Part shown: positions 1 through 5,355 of the stretch, one piece after another
How the letters are laid out: each line of letters starts with the position of its first letter
Numbering within the stretch: the stretch's first letter is position 1
Assembly (NCBI GenBank): GCA_013696045.1
Contig: JACCZH010000148.1
Span: 1 to 5,355 of the forward strand
Length of the DNA stretch: 5,355 nt
Source: Chloroflexia bacterium
Lineage (GTDB): Bacteria > Chloroflexota > Chloroflexia > Thermomicrobiales > CFX8
Reading direction: 5' to 3'
Translations under genes and position numbers: made by a program
Notes under the pieces: model-generated
The model's database searches: none
Told to the model about the DNA's origin: nothing
The model's input: only the letters and a program-made list of their open reading frames with translations

Positions 1-73
1 AAATGGAGCGGTCCCTTCATTACGTCTGTCGCAGGCCTACTTGGGTTGTGAGAAGGTTTACGGGTTTCATGTA

Positions 74-117
74 ATTCCGAGTCGGAATAACCAATGAGGT
101 ACCGCAGCGAATGCGGT
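74..117. repeat. two small adjacent dyads left of the palindromic element
   Basis: ATTCCGA-G-TCGGAAT (74-88) is a perfect 7-bp inverted repeat with a single central base. ACCGCA/TGCGGT (101-106 and 112-117) is a 6-bp stem with loop GCGAA. Neither is followed by a T run. The first has operator-like symmetry; the second shares the GCAGCGAA motif seen again in the core of the neighbouring element (174-181) and may belong to the same repeat-rich stretch. Confidence 0.4.
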
Positions 118-123
118 GGGACG

Positions 124-259
124 CGTAGGGGCGACTTCCCTCCAGGGATATTCGCCCAGAGCCTGTGCTGAGCGCAGCGAAGTATCTGCGCGAAGCGTGC
201 GCCTTGTCCGCCGCAAGCGGCGAACCGGGCGAGTATTCCTGACGGAACTCGCCCCTACG
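124..259 (+). repeat. 136-bp palindromic element, probable dispersed repeat
   Basis: The ends CGTAGGGGCGA (124-134) and TCGCCCCTACG (249-259) are perfect inverted repeats. The match extends inward to 139/244 with one C-C mismatch. After a small internal loop a second block, 143-157 with 227-241, pairs at all 15 positions, two of them G-U in plus-strand RNA. The 69-nt centre holds three small dyads: GCTG/CAGC (167-178), GCGC/GCGC (188-202) and CGCCGC/GCGGCG (209-222). There is no credible coding frame and no clear target-site duplication. From general knowledge, GTAGGGGC-ended palindromes are frequent intergenic repeats in Chloroflexota and some cyanobacteria. Mobility and copy number cannot be seen here. 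Confidence 0.7.
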
Positions 260-346
260 GTGTTCCGTGACCTGATCAACTGGACTTGGGATAAGACGTA
301 GTTCCAGCGCATGTCACATAGGCCGGACCCATGTGATGCAACGCCG

Positions 347-365
347 GGCCGATACAGGATCGGCC
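347..365 (-). terminator. weak candidate terminator after the zinc-ribbon gene
   Basis: GGCCGAT (347-353) and ATCGGCC (359-365) form a perfect 7-bp stem with a 5-nt loop, 41 nt beyond the zinc-ribbon stop. There is no T tract after it on the minus strand. A second interrupted dyad (CACAT 315-319 / ATGTG 331-335, with GCAT/ATGC outside it) lies just beyond. Confidence 0.35.
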
Positions 366-406
366 ACTACGCCTCAGGTTTGCCAAACGCCCATACAGAC
401 TCGTCG

Positions 407-799
407 TTACGGTGTGCCGCTGGTGGTGACGGTGGCGGCTCGGGTGGCGAGGTCGTCCAGCAGGTTCTGGCCGGTGCCCGTGGTCAGGAACACGCCGAGT
501 CCGCAGACCAGCAACACGCAGAACAGGAGAATGCCGACCAGCACCCAGAGCCAGACGCGGCGTTTGGGCGGTTCCTCGGGCGGCAAGGAAGACATGCGCC
601 ACTCGGGATCAGAGGGTCTTTTTGGAATAGAGTCTTGCGCTGAAGACGGAGATGTTGGGGATTGCGCGGCAGTGGGCGCTGATTCTGGTTCGGGCGCGTA
701 CTGCCGAGGGATGTCCATGTCGTCACGCAATCGTGTCCCACAGCTGGAGCAGAACTTGTCGTTCTCCTGGTTCTTGTGCCCACAATTTGGACAGTTCAT
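407..799 (-). CDS. small membrane protein with N-terminal zinc ribbon
   Basis: 130-residue protein of unknown function. The N-terminus has a zinc-ribbon pattern CPNC-x10-CSSC, with cysteines at 3, 6, 17 and 20. A low-complexity Pro/Ser/Ala/Glu-rich linker runs from about 28 to 78. KRR (79-81) then precedes one hydrophobic helix (about 82-106, VWLWVLVGILLF onward), followed by a short tail (107-130) with QNLLDDLATRAAT. By the positive-inside rule the ribbon should face the cytoplasm and the short tail the outside. The start at 799 puts the first cysteine pair directly after the Met, as is usual for such ribbons; a start at 850 would add 17 residues with no support. The Shine-Dalgarno is weak. 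The gene lies 117 nt beyond the DppC-type stop, behind a strong hairpin, so it is probably not part of the transport operon. Many bacteria encode similar ribbon-plus-helix proteins with no assigned role; a sensor, scaffold or membrane-tether role would be a guess. Confidence 0.82.
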   Translation of the reverse strand: MNCPNCGHKNQENDKFCSSCGTRLRDDMDIPRQYAPEPESAPTAAQSPTSPSSAQDSIPKRPSDPEWRMSSLPPEEPPKRRVWLWVLVGILLFCVLLVCGLGVFLTTGTGQNLLDDLATRAATVTTSGTP

Positions 800-852
800 G
801 TCGGTGTCTCGCTCATTTGGCCTCGCCTGGAGGCACGCCGATACGACCATGG

Positions 853-886
853 AAATGGCGGTGGGAGTAGCTTCCCACCGCCATTT
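853..886 (-). terminator. strong hairpin terminator ending the transport unit
   Basis: AAATGGCGGTGGGA (853-866) pairs perfectly with TCCCACCGCCATTT (873-886), a 14-bp stem with a 6-nt loop. It begins 30 nt after the DppC-type stop. Reading in the minus direction the T run is only the TTT at the end of the stem; in the plus direction it is followed by GTCTTTCC, so it may act both ways. It separates the transport genes from the zinc-ribbon gene. Confidence 0.78.
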
Positions 887-916
887 GTCTTTCCACTACC
901 CACGAGTGTACAGGAC

Positions 917-1864
917 TCAGGAGTTGAGGCGGGGATCCAGCGCATCCCGCAGGCCGTTGCCTATAAGGTTGAAGGAGAGCGCGGCCATGTAAATCGCAAA
1001 CCCAGGGATGAACACGTACGTCCACGATGTTCGATAGAACTCCTTGGCCTCGTCGAGCATGTTTCCCCAGGACGGTTGTGGAATCCGGACGCCGAACCCA
1101 AGGTAGGACAGCGTTGCTTCGTACAGGATGAGTGACGGCAGCGCCAGGGACATCCAGACAATGACGATCGAAAGCACGTTAGGGAATATCTGGCGAAAGA
1201 TGATCCTGGAGTTCGATGCTCCCGTGACGCGGGCGGCATCGATGTAGTCCCGATTCTTTAGCGTCAGCACTTCGCCTCGCACCAGCCTAGCGATGCCTGT
1301 CCAGGCCAACGCTGCGATGACAAAGGCCAATCCTACCGGCCCGGGTCTGAACCATACGCTGAGCAGCAGCAGGATCGTGATGCCTGGAATCGAAATGATG
1401 ACATCGACGAACCTCATGAGCACAGAGTCGATGAAGCCACCGTAGTAACCAGCAATCGAACCGACAGAAGCGCCGATGGTCAGGGCCGAGATCACGGCAA
1501 GCACGGAGACCATCATCGAGACCCGGCCGCCATAGGCGAGCCTGGTAAGGATATCGCGGCCGTTTGCATCAGTGCCGAGGAGATGCCCCTGTTCCCCAGG
1601 GCCCAGTAACGTCTTGGTAAGATCGCCGCGTGCAAAGTCGTAGCCGGTCATAAGAGAGACGACCGGAGCGCCAAACGAGAAGATCAGAATGAAGATGGCC
1701 AGGGCGAAGGCCGCCATTGCCACCTTGTCTTTACGAAATCTTCGCCAGGCACGCCGGTAGAATCCCGGGGTTGAATGAAGTTGAGAACGATCCAGCATGG
1801 TTCCACGATTTTCGGATTCTATCGTCGAAAGGCTGGCGCTTGCGGTTTCAGATTGCTGTGCCAT
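917..1864 (-). CDS. ABC transporter permease, DppC/OppC type
   Basis: 315-residue partner permease that forms the channel heterodimer with the upstream DppB-type protein. Residues 1-33 are a Ser/Thr-rich, poorly conserved cytoplasmic tail. The OppC-type N-terminal region follows, with helix 1 at about 47-72. The signature HLLGTDANGRD is at 94-104, and the transport domain covers about 113-308. The coupling loop is at 209-230 (DAARVTGAS then IIFRQIFPN), where family members have EAA; here the first residue is Asp. YLGFGVRIPQPSWGNML (254-270) and GNGLRDALDPRL (302-313) are also typical. AAAGGA (1872-1877), 7 nt before the ATG, supports this start over the internal Met23. The stop is TGA, and 30 nt later a strong hairpin closes the unit where ATPase genes (DppD/DppF type) often follow in related operons. 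Family assignment is firm; substrate is unknown. Confidence 0.96.
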   Translation of the reverse strand: MAQQSETASASLSTIESENRGTMLDRSQLHSTPGFYRRAWRRFRKDKVAMAAFALAIFILIFSFGAPVVSLMTGYDFARGDLTKTLLGPGEQGHLLGTDANGRDILTRLAYGGRVSMMVSVLAVISALTIGASVGSIAGYYGGFIDSVLMRFVDVIISIPGITILLLLSVWFRPGPVGLAFVIAALAWTGIARLVRGEVLTLKNRDYIDAARVTGASNSRIIFRQIFPNVLSIVIVWMSLALPSLILYEATLSYLGFGVRIPQPSWGNMLDEAKEFYRTSWTYVFIPGFAIYMAALSFNLIGNGLRDALDPRLNS

Positions 1865-1888
1865 GAATCTATCCTTTCTCCACCAGCG

Positions 1889-2857
1889 TTAGTCGAATCG
1901 AACGCGGGGATCCATCACACCATAGAGAACATCTGCCACGAGGTTCCCTATCACGGTGAGGAACGCCAGGATCATGATCGCGGCCATGGCCACGGAGTAG
2001 TCGCTGGCGCTGAGAGATTGCACTGTAAGCCGTCCGATTCCGGGGTACGAGAAGACATTTTCGACAATGAGCGCGCCGCCGAACAGATCAGGAATCGTCA
2101 AGCCAACGAGGGTGACGAGTGGCAGCATGGCATTTCGAAAGGCATGACCCAGAAGCACGGCCCGTTCCTTTAGGCCCTTGGCCTGGGCCGTCCGGATGAA
2201 ATCCTGCCGGATCACCTCAAGCATGGAGGAGCGGACGTATCGGGTCCATCCAGCGAGCTGCACAATACCCAGTGTGAAGGCTGGAAGAATAATGTGCTCT
2301 ACCCTGTCCAAAAAGCCCGAATCGCCTCGCAAGTCCCGAACTCCTCCAGTCGGCAGAGACGGAAAACCCCAACTTTGGAATTGCACCGAGAACATGATAA
2401 TGAGGAGGAGCCCCAGCCAAATCGAAGGAATTGAAAAGAACGCTGTGCTGATAATGGTGACGGCTCTATCGAAGAAGCTGTTCAGCTTGACCGCCGAGAT
2501 AATACCCAAGGGCACCGACAAGGCCAATGCGAACAGCAGCGACGTCACGCTGAGGATGAGTGTGTTGGGCAGCGCGCTCATGATGGCCGAATCGACTGGG
2601 GCATAGTTGAGAAAACTGTTGCCCAGGTCACCCTGAAGGACGTTCCCGAGCCAGGTAAAGTACCGCGTATACCATGGGTCGTTCAATCCGAGATTCTCGA
2701 TGATGCGCTCACGATCTTCGGGGCGGATTGTCGGATTGAATTCATACTGATCGGTGGGACTGCCGGGCACAAGGTTCAAGAGGGCATAGACGACGAAAGA
2801 AATCCCCAGAAGGAGGGGAATCATGCCGAGCAAGCGTCGGATAAGGTACTTGGACAT
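1889..2857 (-). CDS. ABC transporter permease, DppB/OppB type
   Basis: 322-residue inner-membrane channel subunit, a normal length for this family. The N-terminus (MSKYLIRRLLGMIPLLLGIS) has the usual positively charged start and first membrane helix, about residues 9-31. A non-membrane segment (about 32-95) includes the family pattern GDLGNSF at 76-82. The transport domain spans about 96-318 with several further hydrophobic helices. The cytoplasmic coupling (EAA-type) loop is at 221-249, with IRTAQAKGL followed by FRNAMLPLVT; it docks on an ATPase. Two more hallmarks are VENVFSYPGIG (265-275) and ADVLYGVMDPRVRF (308-321). AGGAA at 2865-2869 lies 7 nt before the ATG and supports the start. It pairs with the DppC-type permease, whose start is 24 nt beyond its stop (TAA). 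A candidate promoter of its own lies about 85 nt upstream. The name reflects family, not proven dipeptide specificity. Confidence 0.96.
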   Translation of the reverse strand: MSKYLIRRLLGMIPLLLGISFVVYALLNLVPGSPTDQYEFNPTIRPEDRERIIENLGLNDPWYTRYFTWLGNVLQGDLGNSFLNYAPVDSAIMSALPNTLILSVTSLLFALALSVPLGIISAVKLNSFFDRAVTIISTAFFSIPSIWLGLLLIIMFSVQFQSWGFPSLPTGGVRDLRGDSGFLDRVEHIILPAFTLGIVQLAGWTRYVRSSMLEVIRQDFIRTAQAKGLKERAVLLGHAFRNAMLPLVTLVGLTIPDLFGGALIVENVFSYPGIGRLTVQSLSASDYSVAMAAIMILAFLTVIGNLVADVLYGVMDPRVRFD

Positions 2858-2913
2858 TGCTGCGTTCCTGACAACTATGTGTCATTCACCGACATTGCAA
2901 GGAAAACTGACCC

Positions 2914-2930
2914 ACAACGAACGGCGTTGT
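2914..2930. promoter_or_regulatory. dyad downstream of the internal promoter, possible operator
   Basis: ACAACG (2914-2919) and CGTTGT (2925-2930) form a perfect 6-bp inverted repeat around 5 nt. It would lie a few bases after the predicted transcription start for the permease genes, a typical repressor position. It could equally be a small mRNA hairpin. No regulator gene is in the window. Confidence 0.3.
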
Positions 2931-2941
2931 TCATGATAGGG

Positions 2942-2969
2942 AGTATATCGGGCGACGATCAAAATTCAA
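2942..2969 (-). promoter_or_regulatory. candidate internal promoter for the permease genes
   Basis: On the minus strand TTGAAT (2969-2964) and TATACT (2947-2942) are separated by 16 bp. The -10 box differs from TATAAT at one base and the -35 shares TTGA. The -35 overlaps the T-rich tail of the preceding terminator. Transcription would start near 2935, giving a leader of about 78 nt before the DppB-type ATG. Confidence 0.5.
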
Positions 2970-2972
2970 CGA

Positions 2973-3002
2973 CGGGAGGAGGCCCCGAGGAGCCCCCTCC
3001 CG
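2973..3002 (-). terminator. intercistronic terminator or attenuator after the binding-protein gene
   Basis: In minus-strand RNA, 3002-2991 pairs with 2984-2973: 12 pairs including two G-U, around a 6-nt loop. The arms are rich in G and C, and the following bases read TCGTTGAATTTTG. The two G-U positions would be A-C mismatches in plus-strand RNA, so the structure fits minus-strand transcription. It sits 46 nt past the binding-protein stop and before the permeases, a common position for partial termination that leaves the binding protein in excess. Confidence 0.7.
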
Positions 3003-3048
3003 ATCCAAACGCCGGCATACGCGCATGCAGGGATCGGATTGAGAATCG

Positions 3049-4890
3049 CTATTGCACCTCGGTCCAGACGAACGGCAGGCTCCAGAGCGTGGAGTATCCA
3101 TTCGGAATGAAGTTGTGAAGCGTATTGCGGTTACCCCAGATGGTCTGTCGGAATACGATGTACCCAGCGGCCGCATCGTCGTTGAGGATGTTTGACGCTT
3201 CTGTCAGGATGTCGACTCGCGCCTCTGGATCGAGCGTCCGCTCAGCCTCGGCGGCAAGGGCATCGTACTCCTCGTTGCAGTAGCGCATCGAGTTGAAACC
3301 TTGCGGCGGCAGGAAGTCGCAACCGAACATAACTCTCTGACCACCGTTGATACTCCAGCTGAAGCCGAAGACGGCCATTTCGAAGCCACCGGTGTCGGTT
3401 GCGTCGAGTAGAGAGGTGAATGGCACCGCTGTCGGGAGCATTTCCACGCCGATCTCGGCCCACGCCTGCTGCATGTAAGGAAGCTGCTGCTCATAGGTGG
3501 CAACGCCTTCGGAGAACAGACATTCGAAGCTGAACGGTACACCGTTCATTTCGCGGACGCCGTCGCCGTCTTCATCCACCCATCCGGCCTCTTCCATCAA
3601 CTGGTTGGCCATGTCGACGTTGAAGTCGTAGACCGTGTTGATCTCTTCCGGTTGGTACGCAACTGACAGGACCGGCTGGGTGCCGTCCGCCTGGATGGCA
3701 TAGCCGTTGTAGACCTGCTCAGCGAGGAGATTCCGATCGAGGGCGTACATGAGCGCCTGCCGAACCCTTGGGTCGACGAAGAGCTCAGTCCGGGCTGGAT
3801 CCTGGTTGGCCGCGTACCAATTGACCCCAGTTGTGTCGAAGTTGGTGAGGCTGATCTCCTGATTATCGGTGAGGGTTGGCGCCTCTGAAAAGCTGACTTC
3901 AGCGATGTCGACTTCTCCAGTCAGCAGCGCTTGGGTCAGAGCCGATGCCTCCGGTATGACCCGGTAGATGAATTCATCCGAGTTCCGGACATATGGAGTA
4001 TTCCAATAGTCGGGATTCTTGGCCAGTCGCACGTTGGTTTCGGGAACCCACTCGACGAAGGTCATTGGGCCGGTGCCGACGACTCGGGAAGGGTCTTGTC
4101 CCGTGGAGCCGGGATCGGAGCCCCAGTCAGCGGCCGGTACATCCTGCCAAATGTGCATTGGCATAATCGCGACAAGCCCGACGGTGTTTTCGAGGAAGGT
4201 GGCGAAGCGATCCAGCGAAACGAGCTGAACTGTGTGGTCGTCGATCGCCTCGTACGACTCGAGCATTTCCAGCACGGAGCCACGTCGGGGGGAGAGTGTG
4301 TCCTCAGCGAGCGTGATGTCGAAGGAAAAGATCACGTCAGCCGCGGTAAACGGGGTTCCGTCGTGCCAGGTTACATTTTGGTTGAGCTCGAAGGTGTATG
4401 TGAGGCCGTCCTCGGCCACATCCCACGTATCGGCAAGGCCTGGTATAAACGCGCCGTCGATGGGACTGCTGTTGACAAGATACTCGAAGACCTGCGCGCC
4501 GACCTGGCCCGAGTAGACATCCGAGGAGATCAGGAGGTTCATTGTGGCGATATCGGTGGTATTGCCATAGATCACTTGGCCGCCAGTGACTTCGGGCTCC
4601 GTCAGCTCGAACTCCTCGCGAATTGAGGCGAGTACATCTTCACGGCTGGGTGGGGCAATCGAGACGACTTCACCGGGAGCTGCCCCCACTCCAGCAGCAG
4701 GGCTAGCCGGCACTCCGCTGATCGGGGTACCGGGGGCCGGGCTCGCGTCCTGCGCGGCCGTCGTGCCGACAAGCATGCCAGCCGCGCCCGCGGAGATACC
4801 GAGAGCGGTTGCCTGGCGGATAAATCCGCGGCGGCTGAGCTCTCCACTCTGAAATTTCGCTATTAACGCGTCGATTTGGGTACGATCCAT
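3049..4890 (-). CDS. Tat-exported ABC transporter solute-binding protein, family 5 (oligopeptide/dipeptide type)
   Basis: 613-residue extracytoplasmic binding protein of an ABC importer; family 5 members bind peptides, nickel complexes, opines or sugars, so the ligand cannot be named. Residues 1-46 are a twin-arginine signal: SRRGFIRQ at 19-26, a weak hydrophobic stretch to about 42, and a plausible cleavage after TAA (44-46). An Ala/Pro/Gly-rich linker follows (about 49-76). The family core begins near 105 and shows the hallmark block LADTWDVAEDGLTYTFEL at 152-169, then WHDGTPFTAADVIFSF at 175-190. A DxDxDG loop (DEDGDG, 439-444) is common in the family. There is no lipobox cysteine, so it is not a lipoprotein. 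The start at 4890 was chosen because GGAG lies 9 nt upstream and the protein then begins a short distance before the Tat motif; extending to 4905 or 4974 adds an unlikely Arg/Cys-rich leader without a Shine-Dalgarno. Stop TAG is at 3049-3051. It is the first gene of the transporter cluster, followed after 191 nt by the permeases. Family is near certain; substrate unknown. Confidence 0.95.
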   Translation of the reverse strand: MDRTQIDALIAKFQSGELSRRGFIRQATALGISAGAAGMLVGTTAAQDASPAPGTPISGVPASPAAGVGAAPGEVVSIAPPSREDVLASIREEFELTEPEVTGGQVIYGNTTDIATMNLLISSDVYSGQVGAQVFEYLVNSSPIDGAFIPGLADTWDVAEDGLTYTFELNQNVTWHDGTPFTAADVIFSFDITLAEDTLSPRRGSVLEMLESYEAIDDHTVQLVSLDRFATFLENTVGLVAIMPMHIWQDVPAADWGSDPGSTGQDPSRVVGTGPMTFVEWVPETNVRLAKNPDYWNTPYVRNSDEFIYRVIPEASALTQALLTGEVDIAEVSFSEAPTLTDNQEISLTNFDTTGVNWYAANQDPARTELFVDPRVRQALMYALDRNLLAEQVYNGYAIQADGTQPVLSVAYQPEEINTVYDFNVDMANQLMEEAGWVDEDGDGVREMNGVPFSFECLFSEGVATYEQQLPYMQQAWAEIGVEMLPTAVPFTSLLDATDTGGFEMAVFGFSWSINGGQRVMFGCDFLPPQGFNSMRYCNEEYDALAAEAERTLDPEARVDILTEASNILNDDAAAGYIVFRQTIWGNRNTLHNFIPNGYSTLWSLPFVWTEVQ

Positions 4891-5078
4891 CCGTATCCAC
4901 TCCATTCGTTGTGCGCATCGGGTCGGCACCGTTGCCGCTCCGGTCCTCGTGTGAGGACACCGGTATTCATCCACTCAGCCTGCATGATCCGTGCCCACGG
5001 CGGCCCTGTCGCGTGTTTCTGCTTGCAGAATTCGCTCTGGGCAATCGCGGCCACGAGTGGCAGATGTGGACTTCTAGG
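4891..5078 (-). other. structured 5' leader of the binding-protein gene
   Basis: About 185 nt separate the candidate promoter from the start codon with no convincing gene. The leader contains TTCTGC-TT-GCAGAA (5017-5030), a dyad with 6-bp arms. Two adjacent hairpins follow near the gene. One is at 4940-4963: GTCCTC/GAGGAC with loop GTGT, extended by CCG/CGG across a 2-nt bulge. The other is at 4924-4937: CGGCA/TGCCG with a 4-nt loop. No run of T follows them, so they do not look like a classical attenuator, and I recognise no known riboswitch class. They may be operator sites, mRNA-stabilising structures or chance. Confidence 0.4.
4900..4903 (-). promoter_or_regulatory. Shine-Dalgarno deciding the binding-protein start
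   Basis: GGAG on the minus strand, 9 nt upstream of the ATG at 4890-4888. The alternative in-frame ATGs at 4905 and 4974 have no comparable purine-rich site, so this element decides the start in favour of the 613-residue protein. Confidence 0.7.
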
Positions 5079-5082
5079 ACCT

Positions 5083-5112
5083 ATCCTATAAGAATAGGCG
5101 TAGTGGAGTCAA
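5083..5112 (-). promoter_or_regulatory. candidate promoter for the binding-protein gene
   Basis: On the minus strand TTGACT (5112-5107) resembles a -35 box. After 16 bp comes TATAGG (5090-5085); with an 18-bp spacer the overlapping TAGGAT (5088-5083) is the alternative -10. The segment is locally AT-rich compared with its surroundings. The region also carries a small dyad, CCTAT/ATAGG (5085-5089 and 5094-5098), over the -10. Transcription from here would give a leader of roughly 185 nt. Recognised by eye from housekeeping sigma consensus only. Confidence 0.45.
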
Positions 5113-5355
5113 ATCAAGAGGCTAGCTGAGCAAGGTCCTGTGGCCAGTCCGGGCACTTGGCATCCGCATTTCAAGCCGTTCGCGTATGGTCAATCAGCCG
5201 GTGATAGATCCAGGATCTGGCGGTGTTGGCGCGTTTCGTCTGGCGCTTCAGGGGAGTTGCATGTGCGTGGTCCAGCAGGAGCAAGCGCCAGCTATGGTGA
5301 GTGGCTATTCAACGTTGTTGTGGCCAGCGTTTCGGCGCTTGTGACGGCGCTCCTC
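5113..5355. other. non-coding or unresolved right flank
   Basis: No reading frame here is convincing on either strand. The longest plus-strand candidate (5186-5344, 52 residues) lacks a Shine-Dalgarno and a recognisable motif, and minus-strand frames are broken. Two dyads are present: AGATCC-A-GGATCT (5206-5218) and the 9-bp arms CTGGCGCTT/AAGCGCCAG (5240-5248 and 5283-5291). The segment could be an upstream regulatory region, decayed sequence, or the edge of a neighbouring gene. Confidence 0.45.

Larger units (their letters stand above)
1..406. other. intergenic region with repeats, no supported gene
   Basis: About 400 bases downstream of the zinc-ribbon gene. Apart from the dyads at 74-117, the palindromic element at 124-259 and the hairpins at 309-365, I see nothing functional. 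Open frames here are short, Arg-rich and lie across the palindrome. A plus-strand gene could end within the first 97 bases, but too little is visible to claim it. Confidence 0.6.

Noticed and set aside
1..97. Possible C-terminal end of a plus-strand gene at the left edge (stops at 49-51 or 95-97)
   Set aside because: Two frames are open from the edge, neither shows a recognisable motif, and at most 31 codons are visible, so it cannot be supported.
124..259. CRISPR array or tRNA as the explanation of the left repeat
   Set aside because: There are no regularly spaced direct repeats, and the fold lacks the tRNA arm lengths and conserved T-loop bases; it is a single nested palindrome.
333..992. 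Plus-strand 219-residue open frame opposite the zinc-ribbon gene
   Set aside because: It is Arg/Ser-rich, has no recognisable domain, runs across the strong hairpin and into the DppC-type gene, and mirrors the real minus-strand frame with the clear CPNC/CSSC ribbon and membrane helix.
3931..4626. Plus-strand 231-residue open frame inside the binding-protein gene
   Set aside because: It is antisense to the conserved family 5 core, has no motif or ribosome binding site, and is explained as a shadow of the high-GC coding frame.
4891..4974. Extended binding-protein start at 4974 or 4905
   Set aside because: The extra N-terminus is rich in Arg and Cys, has no Shine-Dalgarno and would bury the Tat signal deeper; GGAG before 4890 fits better.
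4863..5054. Minus-strand 63-residue open frame overlapping the start of the binding-protein gene
   Set aside because: It overlaps the gene start in another frame and has no recognisable motif or ribosome binding site. A regulatory upstream peptide was considered but there is no supporting evidence.
5186..5344. Plus-strand 52-residue open frame in the right flank
   Set aside because: There is no Shine-Dalgarno and no motif; its length is within chance expectation for this base composition.

Overview
The window is one bacterial locus dominated by three genes on the minus strand: a twin-arginine-exported, family 5 (oligopeptide/dipeptide-type) solute-binding protein (4890-3049), followed by two membrane permeases of the DppB type (2857-1889) and DppC type (1864-917). 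A fourth minus-strand gene (799-407) encodes a small membrane protein with an N-terminal zinc ribbon. No ATP-binding subunit of the transporter lies in the window. The moderately high GC, the Tat-exported binding protein with an Ala/Pro/Gly-rich linker and no lipobox, and a GTAGGGGCGA-ended palindromic repeat fit a Chloroflexota genome (Thermomicrobia-like). That assignment is an inference from style, not from a marker gene.

Layout from the right-hand edge, in the direction of transcription. Bases 5355-5113 hold no convincing gene. A candidate promoter (5112-5083) precedes a leader of about 185 nt containing a dyad (5017-5030) and two tandem hairpins (4963-4924). The binding-protein gene follows. 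After its stop, a 12-pair hairpin with a T-rich tail (3002-2973) looks like an intercistronic terminator or attenuator. It runs straight into a good promoter-like pair (TTGAAT, 16 bp, TATACT) for the permease genes. The two permease genes are 24 nt apart, each with its own ribosome binding site. A perfect 14-bp hairpin (853-886) ends the unit and separates it from the zinc-ribbon gene.

The left 406 bases carry no convincing gene. They contain small dyads and a 136-bp palindromic element (124-259). Its ends form a roughly 30-pair interrupted stem enclosing three mini-hairpins, and it resembles a dispersed nonautonomous repeat.

Working model: the binding protein captures a peptide or other small ligand outside the membrane and delivers it to the DppB/DppC-like channel, powered by ATPases encoded elsewhere. 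The internal terminator plus promoter would let the binding protein be made in excess over the permeases. I found no clear sign of an undescribed multi-gene system. The palindromic element, the internal regulatory node and the leader are the parts most worth a second look.
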